From NCBI GenBank assembly GCA_000310025.1, contig FN649735.1, positions 117,291 to 149,098 of the forward strand: a stretch of 31,808 bases of DNA. The letters are read 5' to 3'. How positions within the stretch are numbered: the first letter of the stretch is position 1; every line of letters starts with the position of its first letter. Below, one piece after another: positions 7,886 through 19,300 of this stretch. The position numbers and the translations under genes were made by a program. The notes beneath the pieces were generated by a model. It did not search any database. It was not told the DNA's origin and saw only the letters and a program-made list of their open reading frames with translations. This DNA is from Ectocarpus siliculosus. Taxonomy: Eukaryota > Sar > Phaeophyceae > Ectocarpales > Ectocarpaceae.

Positions 7886-10138
7886 TACTGGCTCTCTGTG
7901 GTCCAAGATCTCACATGCATACGCGTACATACACAAATCACGGCGGCAAGGATGGTGCAGCAGTGAGTCCATGAGTGGGGCTCACAGGGATGGGAACGCG
8001 GGTATATTTAGGGGTGACGAACAGTAGTACTTATATACTGCTGTACTGCTGTACAAAAGTAGAATGGGGAGAGAGAGAATTGCAGCAGTATGTAGTATCT
8101 GGGTGCATGTGCAGCCTGTCTCCGACAGCAACCATCCGCACAGAGGATGTACCTGTGCAAGCAATACCTCTGCTGGCACATCTTCTTTGGCTCATACCTG
8201 GACAAAGCATTCGGCAAGTGCATAGTCTATGCTATTATTAAAGCAGCTCTAGATGCGAAGACGCTGACGGGAAACCGCCTCACAGAAGCACCAGATAGAT
8301 CATGCAAAAGCAACAGCCCACTCAGCAAATCGAGACCACCATCCACAATCGCACAAAATGCAAAAACTTCGTGATATATGTTTCACTCCACAATTAATAT
8401 AACCAAACGAATCCATCTCTGGCCTTCTGTTCCGGGTGCGATCGGATCTTGAACGAAACATTTTCGGGATAGAAGCGAAAGAATCCGGCTCCTCTAGCTC
8501 CTCTCTCTTTTCCTGTGTCTCTGTGTGTCGATTCTCTCAGCTTTGATTGAATAAATAGCCCTGCTTATCACGCACGGCTGCCTCCGAGGTCCGCTTCCCC
8601 TTTTGGAATATGGGTGAGTGGTTGGTTACGACGAACGAAGTGTTCTCCAATCAAACGAGACACGAGACTCGGCTTTTTTTGCAGTTTTTTTTGCCGAATT
8701 CCTTGCGGAAGTGTAGCCTTTTTGCACACACACACGTTCTGTCTGCAGAGTCGGCTCTTGCCTGTATGCGTATATCAACTATCTACCTGCATCTGCAATC
8801 CGTGTCCAACCTGCCGGTGCGTTCCCTTCTCGATGTGGAACATGAAAGTTCTCGCAACGACACGCGCCCAATTATTTGCACACGGACGAGCTTGTCTTGT
8901 GTCAGTATCTTCTCGCGATGACACCACTTTACTTGATGATGTACTTGTATGTGTTGTTCGCCGGTTCGCTGAAAGAATTTTGCCAAGCTAGCACCCGGGC
9001 GTCCTAACGGAACGTTCGGTACCGGTGTCTTTCTTATGATCGTGTCTTTGGCTGCAGCATGGTCCTCTGCGCCAGCTTTGTTGTGCGTGTGGTGCGTTGG
9101 TTATATGTATACTGTATGTAGCGTCCGTCTGGTACCAAGCAAGGTGGTCATCATGCATGATGACAAAAAGGTGCGTTTTTCGTAGCGATCCGTTCTCACT
9201 TGTCAACAAATAGCCGCCGCCGCAGCAGCGTATGTAGCAGTCTCCGCTACCCTTACACACTGCTGCTGCTGTAGCGACCGCCTCATTTTCCGTGTGGAGG
9301 CTGGCGAGAGACGCTAGATACACGAAATATAGACGTGAAATTCTGAGGATCTCACATCTTACCCAGGGCCCTGCACCACAGCAGCAGAGTCTCAACCGTC
9401 GGCAATCCCGCCGCATTCGGAAACGGCTGGTTCAGATTTCGTTCACGTCCAGAATACAAAGTCGTACATATGAGGGAAACCAACATGCCAACGATTCGGA
9501 ATTTGTCGGAGTCGGGGTATCAAATCATCCATCACTATCGCGCGCGCACCTCCACAGGGCCAGGTGTCATGTACAATCTCGCCGCCGTGATACCGTTTCA
9601 TGTTTCCAGGTCGATCTTCTGTGCTCCTCGCCTCTCCTCTCGAGCGCACAATCCAACTAAAGGACGGTTGGGGATCTAATTCCCCACAACCACCACAGGG
9701 ATTTCTCCGAGCCCACTATGAACCATGTGAGGAGGGCTTCGTCACCAGTCGTACCTGTGCTGTGAATGAAATCGAAGGCGCCATACATACATGTAGTCAA
9801 GTGTACGTGCGCGTTTTATCTGCGGATTGCACTAAATATTCTTTTTTACCTATTGTAACTTGGGCTGCATGCGCATTTTTTTCGGAGACATTAGGAATTG
9901 CGATACACGGGGATTGATAGACTACCACGTTGCGCCCTCTAGAGGAACAGTATAAGGAGGCTAACACGACGCACTGTCATGAGCAGCAGCATGTTGCTTT
10001 CGAACACCAAGCGCGCGCATGTTGACACACGGAACACGCTGTATGCACTCGCTCTCGCCTCCCCTTGTTCCTTGATCCTGCAGATGTGCGCGTAATCTCA
10101 AGTTTGATCCAATCGTCGAGGCCTGTGCATGACAAAGT
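7886..10138. other. Intergenic region with no recognised gene
   Basis: Open frames here are short, compositionally ordinary and not linked by good splice sites. There are minor CTG/CAG runs near 8040 and 9220-9275. A possible transcription start lies around 8551-8619: ATAAATAG at 8551, then ATGG directly before a perfect GTGAGT donor at 8614. That could be a tiny first exon or a 5' UTR exon of the large downstream gene. I see no RNA gene or intact mobile element. Confidence 0.35.
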
Positions 10139-10330
10139 ATGAGAGCAACACCAACAGCAAGGCTCCTCATCTTCATTGTACCATGCATCCTACCACCGGC
10201 GGCAACAATGCCCCGAGGAGTGGAAAAATCATTCCGAAGAAATTTCCAGGAAGAACAGCCGCATCAACAAGCGCAGAGGAGCAACAGCCTACACTCAACA
10301 ACCACGGCTATGACACGAAAGGATGAAAGG
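10139..10330 (+). other. Signal-peptide exon of the giant membrane protein
   Basis: The ATG at 10139 opens a classic secretion signal: a short basic start, a hydrophobic core LLIFIVPCILPPAA at residues 9-22, then polar Gln/Ser/Thr-rich sequence. The exon ends in phase 0 at a strong GTAAGT donor (10331). It joins in phase to 11374 or 11377, where a TAG just upstream rules out an earlier acceptor in that frame. The polypyrimidine tract before that acceptor is weak, so a further small exon between 10331 and 11373 is possible. Confidence 0.6.
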
Positions 10331-13300
10331 GTAAGTGAGGTTCTGTGCCTCGAATAGATCCTTCGGAACTTACGTTCGGAGTCGTCTGAGCAGGCTGGTA
10401 TACAACTCCTATCCACAAGAGATAGGTCAATACCCAATATTCGCTTTGCACTACGGTATATGTTTGCGCATGCCCTGACCAATTGCACCGAGACCCCACA
10501 TTACTCCCTAGTGTTGGCTGAAGGATGCAATGATACCGTACAGGCAATTCGCAAGAACTCCCACGTAACTTGGGAAGTCATCGCTGTGCTATTGCTAGAA
10601 CAATAATATAACAGGTACAGTTTTCGGATTATTCACGTTCGACTCCAAACGTACTTTCCTCCGAGGTATTCCGATACGGGACGAGTTAATCTAATGTGGA
10701 GGTGGAGATGAATCTGTCCAACTTTAACTCGATGCTGCATGCTGGTGGACGTCCGCAGGTGACTCCATTGGGAGATACTCAAGGTCTCGGCGGGCGATCC
10801 AGTACAGCTTCACCGCCGATTATCCCTACAGGTGGGCAACGATCTCCCTTTCTTCATGAAAGGGATTTATTGTCGAACCTGCAGCTTGGTTGTTTTCTTC
10901 CATTGTACTCTGTCGCTTTCTCAAAGTTGTGGAATTGAGCAAATAAAGGTGCGCCTCTCACTGTGGAATCATGAAGAACGTCGGGACCGAATCTAAAACA
11001 AAACGTTCGGGTGCTCGGATGTCTCCCAAAAGACGGCCGTCCTCGCCAAGTTTCTTGGCCAACCACCGCTTCACTCAAGCATTGTTTAGTCCTTCGGGGT
11101 AACGTGGACAACGCAATCAACACATCTCAGCGCAAGTTCCGTTCCCATACAGTTCTTGGAGAGTCACTACAGTTGGCCTTGCTTCGCCTCAACATAACCG
11201 TAGATGTTGCATCTCTAGTGGTAAATTTTCGATTCAAACCCCGTCCAGCGCATACATAGGCACCTCTGATGCATACATGAGCGTTGAAAACGCGTGCTCG
11301 AGAGTACACGTCAGGGACGGAACCGCAGAAACCTTCTCGCGTTACCAACCTGAAGACATGCACCACAGATTAGAAGTTGGAGGTAGAGAAACTGCTGATG
11401 GTACACATTAAGGGACAACGAAGCGCTCCTCCCTCAAAGAGCCCTCCCCGTTTGCCGTCGCCTCTCCCCTCCAATCTCCTATCAGAGACACAAGGAGACC
11501 TCGATTCGAAAGGCGCGGCCATAGCAAACCGTGGCGACACCACCAGGCAACTCGCCACAGAACGGCGACAACGAACACACAATTCCCGTACATCGTCACA
11601 CGACGACAACGATAACAGCGACAAACGGGTGAACTCAACCAAGAAACTTCTCTCTGAACCAGAAATCCTTGAGGGCGCGGGGAGAACCTTGGACGAGACG
11701 GAATACCATCACCGGGACCTACGCACGGTGTCGGCAGCGGCGGCGGCGACAGCGGTCATGCCAGGGCCACCACCGAAGCAGACCCCGCTTCACACTGCCA
11801 TGTACGGATTTTTCAAAGAAGAGGAAAATAACCATCCACTACAGAAGCCCCCTAGCACGGCCCTCCAACGGCTTCCCGGTCTCAGCGATGAAGACGGTTC
11901 GAGCAGCAGCCCGAGCGCGCTCTGGTCCACAAACACCCTTTCTTCCGCCATGTACGCCTCGCCCGCCAGGATAAGTCTGGTCGCCGAGCATCATGCTGGC
12001 AGAATCGGCGAGGCTTCCTCGGCGGCGCCTATAGCGGATGTGGTTGGACCGCTCAGTCCAAGCAGAACGCCTCGGGCAATGCCGTCGCCGCCCTCTAGTG
12101 CTGCTGACACACCGCTGCCGCCGACATCGGGAGAAGTCAACGACACACCAAACCCCTCTGAGGGGGCATGGGTTCCCTCGCCAACGTCGATCTCCCGTGG
12201 CTTGGTTGGCGACAGCCCATCATCGGCAACAACGGCGAGCGAGGCCGCGTCTAGGACACCATCGCCAACACCTCGCGCTGCCCCTTCGCGCTTTCGGACA
12301 ACCGAATGGAGTACCCCCACCCCTAACACCAGCGGCCGAGGAATCGAGACACCACTCCCGACGGCAAAAGGGAATGGCGAATCCGTGGCCTTGCCACCAA
12401 CCGCAAGACCAACCGAGCCACCATCACCCCAGGGCGCGGAGGCGCGACCTACGCCAAGCCCTGCGAGAGTGAGCCGTGTGCCGGCGGCCTGGAGCGGAGC
12501 GGACGAAGAGGTTGGGAGCATGGCACCAACAGCGGGCTTCCGCGGTCATCAGCCGACCCTGTCTGGGTCGAGCATCTTCACGTCGAGTCCAACGGTGGGA
12601 GGAACACCCCTTGCAGCTTCATCGAGACGGCCATTTCCCAGCGGGGACGACGGCGACGGCAGTGTTGCCGCGCCGACCTCCCTTCCGGCGTCACTCACCG
12701 GCCCTCCCGTTTCCGTAGGAGTTCCTATACCGAGTCCAACCATGGGAGGAGGAAGAGGAGAAGACGAGGAGGGAGAGGGGGAGGAGGGCATCAGTAGTGC
12801 TCTACAGCCAAGTTCAAGCGCAACGTCTACGCCGACACCTACCGGGTTCCACGCAGGATTCCCGACTAACAGCCCGGCGGAGAGGACACGTGGCATTAGT
12901 TTCACGCCTGCACCCTCCTCAAGCTCGTCAACAGCAACCGCGGATGGAGCTGGGCAAGAGGAGAGCGAAGAACAGAGTGAGACTGCCTATCCCAGCAGCC
13001 TGGTCTTTACAGCACCGCCGTCGACAGGAGGGAAACGGGAACGTTCATATGCACCTACTTCGTTTCCCCATCCGAGCCCAGCCAACACGGCATCGCCGAC
13101 GACGTCTTCAATGGAGGAAACCCGAGGCGTGGCGTCCTCACCCGCACCTACACCGTACCCTGACCCGAGCACGGACACTACGTCATCGGACGGATACTCG
13201 CCCGCACCTACATCTTCTCCTCACCCAACGGAAGCCTATGTTACAGCATCGCCGACGGCGTCTTCGATAGAGGAAACCGGAGGCGCGACGTTCTCATCCG

Positions 13301-16300
13301 CACCTACCTCGCACCCTGACCCGAGTCCAGTTATTACGTCACCTTACCCAACCGAAGCCTCTGTTACAGCATCGCCGACAAGGGATTCGAACGGAGAAAG
13401 TCAAGATGGTGTATCCTCGCCGGCACCTACAGCTACTTCCTATCCTGCGCAAGATTCTTCGTTAGCACCAACAACGATACCGACAGCAGGGAATCGAGGG
13501 AGCTTATCATCGTCCACGCGTACACAATATCCGGGAACGATTCCCGATTCTACAGAATCTCCAAGTTCAAGTCCGCCTGTGGGGGATCAAGGTGGAGATG
13601 TCTCATTCGCGCCCAGTATACCTCCCGAACTTGGTTCTGTTTTTCCATCATCATCAGCACCTACGTTATATCCTGGTCCAAGCCGAGCTTCTACGATGTC
13701 TCCAACGGCGAGTTCGACAGGGGTGGGAAGTCAAGGTGGCGATGTTTCATCCGCGCCCACTACACCCCCCGACGTCGGTTCAGCAACGCCAGCATCGTCA
13801 TCACCTACGTTAGATCCAGGCCAAGCTTCAACGATATTTCCAACGGCGAGTTCGACAGGAGTGAGAAATCAAGGTGGCGATGTTTCATCCGCGCCCACTA
13901 CACCTCCCGACGTCGGTTCAGTATTGCCAGCATCGTCAGCACCTACGCGATATTCAGGCCGAGCTTCAACGATGTCTCCAACAGCAAGTTCGACAGGAGG
14001 AACGCAACAAGAAATTTTCTCGCCGGCTCCTTCTCCATTCACTCCCAGCCCCACCGTGGGCGGGCGTGGGGGCGCGGGGGACCAAACTTGGTCAACAGGT
14101 TCTCCTACCAGTTCTCCCACATTCCAGGGGCGAAAAAAGGTCGTTGATCAACGTTGGCCAACAACCGCCCCCACCAGCGTCGCCACGGCCCACGCGCCAA
14201 CTCTTCCATGGCTGGTAAGAGTCTGTCGCGATAGTTCCTACTGTGGTGTTGGCCTGAAACAATACCAGAAAGAGTCACGAGATAGTTTGGGAGTCGTTTC
14301 CGTTCTCTGGGGGGTCAACTCTATTCTGTCTCTTACGCGAAATGGCGTCTGGAGAAGCCAAGGCACCCCCCGTTCAGCAGACTACACCCGTGCTCTTGAA
14401 AAGGGAAAATATGTTCAGCTGGCTATGCTCATCACATTGATGCACCAGGTCTCCCATGAACATGTTGTTGTCGAGTTTCCTGGGTGGTTGTCAGCGGGAA
14501 CGTCCATACACCCCCCCAGTAGAAGCTTGTCCAAGGGTAAAACGCACGGGGTGGAAGGAGCTCAGGAGAGTTTTCAACCTCAGACCAGCTGCACCAGCAA
14601 TAACTGTGTCAGAAACAGAAGCACCAGACACCTAAATGGTACAATCCAAGACTAGTTTCAGAAGATACTGGACTCAGTACCCCATCCGATCAACATCCTT
14701 CTTTGACAATCGTGTTTCTGTTTTGTATTGTCGGACGGAGACCAACTGATGCGTTTCGGGGTCAAGGTGTAGTACACGTTTTTACTCTCGTCGCGAAACG
14801 TGTACGCACACCCACCATATTAACGTTCCGCCTTGGTGCCCGGCCGGCAGGAAACTGGGTCGCCAACGACGAGCCACCATGCACACGGGACAGAACAAAC
14901 AGATCGCCCGTTTTCAGCAGCCTATTGGCCAATGACGTCATCGTCATCACCCACTTCGGCACCAACATCACCACCGTCGCCATCATCGTCCAACGACAGC
15001 GGTTACGCTTCTCAAGGACCACGGTTCTCCTCGGCTCCAACAACGGCTGATGGTCAAGAAGACCCACACCTCCTAAGTTTTGCACCCACCTTGGCCTCCA
15101 GCTCGCCGGGTAACCGCGGGTTTGAGTTCAACACCGCTTCACCTACGTCTTCTCCAAGCGTTTCCTCGACGGCCACCGCTAGTGAAAGCGGCTGGAGTCA
15201 AATCGAACAGGATCAGCTGACGACGGGCTTCCCCACGACTTCTCCTAGTACCACCTCCAGCAAAACAGCTGCGCCTACATTTCCGGTGTCGACACCGAGA
15301 AGCGACGTCGAAGACGGTGTCTCGACACCAACGCCTACACGAGTTTCGGGTTCGGGAGGAGAGGAAACCCCTCCGCCCTCGGCAGCATTGTTCCTAACCC
15401 TAGTGCCTACAGCGCCCTCCTCTTCTTCGGGAACGCCAGAGCAAGGCGAGCGCGGCCTTGGCAGCGACAATGATGGCGAAGGGAACGAGACCTTCTCGCC
15501 GTCCGGGGCTCCTACTACCGCAATCGCTTCAGACGGAGGTCTTGATCGTGACGAGGGTGACATGCCGACCGCCCCCACGGCGACCCCTGCCCCGACTCAT
15601 CACAACGAGGAACTGTGGTCGTGGTGGTTCCAGACCGGCGGTCAGCGCGGGGATCGAGGGCATGCGCTTGTGAATGGGGTGGGGGGGAACGCGAGTCGGC
15701 GTTACCTTGTCGGCGCGGAAGACGGAGTTGTGGACTTGGAGTCTGTAGCCTCGGGTGAGAAATTGACCATCGTGTCCATTTTACGTGCGTCCGGAACGCG
15801 AGGAGTTGATTTATTGGGCCACGCGGGTTCGGGATCAATATTCATTCTTGGGCCGAACTTGAGTTGGTCCTGATACACCCTTCCATTCACCTCTAGTGTG
15901 TGCCTGGTAGGCGAGCCCCAATGTGCCACGGGCCGGCAGTGGAGATATTGGGGCCATAGTGTGCTACACCATGTTAAAAGGTACCCCTATTCCACCCCCC
16001 TCCCCTACCTATTTTGGGTTCGTGCAGCATCTACCAACGACAATGATGGCATGGCCGGGCGGCAGCGGCGGCGTTTGCAAAGCGATACCGGATCGGGGCA
16101 GGATATCTCCGTTGTCTGTCTTAGCGCCGAGGGTGAAGATGTGAGCACCGAAATACTGCCGATAAACCTCGAAACGACACAGCCAAACGAGCGAGCGCCA
16201 GGGGGTGGACGTACACAGGAAGAACGCAACCGTGCGATGATTCGGATATTGACAATTATCACTTAGCCGGCCAACGCCATACTTGTTTTGCGTCTTTTTG

Positions 16301-19300
16301 CCACGTTTCGGCAGCAAAAGTCCACCCATCGGGTGCTTACAATGATTTGGCTAATCCAGTCCACCGCTAATTGCGGAGGGAACGTGGACATGCTCATGTA
16401 GGAACGTGGACGCTAGATTGAGTGGCCGGCTCCGGTATTCGATGCTTGGGGCGAACACAACGTTTGTCATTTAATTTCGCTGGGTTTTTTGTCGCGTATC
16501 CCCTGGCCTTACATATGCCGCCCTCTGCCCCCCCCCCTCGGTATCATGTAGTTGTGGCACGCGACAGCGGGCTCCGCCGCGGAGGATATCGCGCTGTGCG
16601 CCGATGCTGGCGAGGGCTGGGTGGCCATCGCCGGCTACACCACGGGCAGCCTTTACTCCGATAGCACCGGTGAGAAAAACGACGCACCCGGAAAAACTCC
16701 TCAAAGTCAGACGTGACGGGCTAATGGACGAACACAGCAAGTGCGAAGATTATCAACATAATAAACTACTTCAGGAGGGTGTATGGTGAAGAAAATGGGC
16801 CGCCAGGATAACAAAGGGGGGACATGCTTTGATATCAAAGGGAAGACATGCGCACTAATATATTGTGGAATCTCGTTGGTTGATGTTGCACAGATGGGAG
16901 GACGTTCTGCTGGACCTGCTCCCTTCTTTCATGCCCCCCGAGTCTCCCGCAGACAAATTGGCCGGTCTTCTGACCGTGATCCTTCTTCCGTTCACCACAC
17001 TGGTCTTTCACGTAACCGTTGCCATCGGCAGGCGGAGACGATGCGTTCCTGGTGCTGTTGGACCCCGACACCGGGGATGCACTTGGGGGCTGGCAGTTCG
17101 GCGGGGAGGGCTCGGAGCGCGTGTATGCCTTGGGCTTGGATCAAGACAGCGGGGATGTTGTCGTCGGGGGTTTCACGACGAGTTCTCTCTTCGCCACGAA
17201 CGGTGGGCTTTCGATTTGTGTTGTTTTTTTATCATCGTCCCCTTCTGGAACGCGGACATGATGACGCTTGTGGATAGACCTACGGCGTCTTCCAAGCACC
17301 CCCGGCATCCTCATCGCAAGAATTCCGAATCACGTTTTGAGACACTCTCTCCAGCTTATGACTGCTCCTAGCCACTGTATGTAGAGTTGCATGCCTACCG
17401 ATACTTGGTTGGTGTGGTGTCCTTTCCGCACAACGTATCTTCATTACCCCACTCATCTTTACCGCGCTACCTATCCAGATGATGCTGTTTCCCAGTACTT
17501 CGTGGCGCGCTTGGACATGGGCAAACTCCTGCTCTCGCCCGGGTGGTTGGACCTAGCCGATGAAGGAAGCGACGTGGTGGTGTGGGGGTGGCAGTACTCG
17601 GCGTCTCCCACTGATCCCGAGGTAATGGAAAAGAATTACAACCACCACCACCGCCGCCGCTGACCGAAATCGCACGATCGACGCTCTCGTCAGCCGATCG
17701 CACACGCCCATACCATTCTTACTCTTTGGTGCTATGTAGTGGATATCGTGTCTGGACGTGGCTGATGCTGAAGATGCGTGTTTCACCGCTGCATCCATCA
17801 CCCGTGGCGAGAGTTCTACACAAGCTATTTCGTGGTGTGGTTCCTGCATAAGTGATGACGTTGTCGGGGTACTCGCCACGATCTGTCCGTTACTCCTTTC
17901 TGGACTTGTCACCGAAATGAAAGAAAAAAACACTTCAGCTCCCTTTCTTCTACCACCGCCCACAGCCAAGGGCGATCTTCGCAGCTTGAGCCGTGGCTCC
18001 TCCGTTTTGGGTCCTAACGTCCATGCATATTGTCCCTCGTCCACGACATCCGTGGCAATTTCTCCCCATAATTTCGTTTCTGACCGGCAGGGCAACACCA
18101 GTCGTACACAGTGTTGTACATCGCCAGACAAATGCCCGTAGATAGACCCGTTTCCATTTTCCCAGAGAAACGTTCTGTTTCAAACACTTCCCCTCCAATC
18201 GAGTACTCTCCCGATATCTCGCACCCCCCGACCCCTCATTCCTCAAAACCTCTGGCGTCTCTCGTATCCTCGTTTTCGTCTACTCCTTGGAAACACACTT
18301 TCCGTTATTTTCTGCCCCATCCCCCCACGCCCGGTGTTTGCCATCGGGGTTGGGTTTTCGTCGCTTGGTAGCGATGTTGCAAAACATGACGATCACTTCG
18401 TGAGCTCGGCAACCAGGTTACCGGGGTTTGGATGCCTTTGGTTTGTTGCAGTAACCATGAATGGTGGTCGAGTAGATCATGTTGTGCGGGGTCGACAACC
18501 GCCACTCCGCGCAAAGGGGATAATCGCACCACGTTGTGTTAAAATGGTCAAGCACCCTCGAGGCAGTTACACCGTGCTTACAACTGTCTCTGGACGTGAA
18601 AGCACCAGAGAATATATTAAGTCATTCGCAGCTGTCATCCGTACGCAAGGAAGTAAGCACAAGATGCCGAACACTAGCAGGATGCAGCGCATCCTTCATG
18701 CGACTCGCCGAATACCTCACGGCGCTTCGCGCTTGGTGGTGTGAGAGGCTGGTCCGGTGAGAACCCGGCGTGCTCCGTCCCGACTTTGTAGGGATGCGAG
18801 GTCAATGGTCTAACGACTACGGCATGCACGACTATGAGTACGCCCCCCCTCCATCTGCCCCTCGTTTGGCCACGTCTGTCAAATTGGGCTCCAAGGCCAT
18901 CGTTTCCCTACGAGTCAACTCCGGTACCGGCGTCGTGACGGCTTTGGGCACGAGAGGGTTGCCGGCAGACTGGACCCCACGCGATACGGATTTCGTCCCC
19001 GAAGACGATGCTGAGCTGTATTCTTCAGTGTTCTCGCTCGGGCTTGAGACCGGTGAGAGGCGTTCGGCATGCCCACACAATGTCTGCAAGCCACGGAAGA
19101 AACTAGAATTATGTGGAAAGGAATGGGCAGAAGAAAGGTGTTCCCAGTGCGAAAACGCACAATCCTGCCGTACTGTCGTACAGACCAGCTTGATGCCCGA
19201 CACCACCGATGAAACAAATTCGACGCATTCATGATAAGGATAGCTTGATTATACTCCCTCTTCTACCGATCGTTCTAAGGTGATCTTTTCCGGAGCTCGA

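Noticed and set aside
8988-9416. 142-codon minus-strand open frame
   Set aside because: Cys/Arg-rich mixed sequence made by CTG/CAG runs, with no domain, no partner exons and no conserved-looking pattern.
11200-11255. tRNA suggested by TAGTGGTAAA and GATTCAAACC
   Set aside because: The two boxes are too close together and no anticodon or acceptor stem fits between or around them.
11991-12905. Long minus-strand open frames opposite the mucin-like exon
   Set aside because: They mirror the GC-rich third positions and Pro/Ser/Thr codons of the plus strand; their translations are Gly/Val-rich low complexity with no start or splice context.
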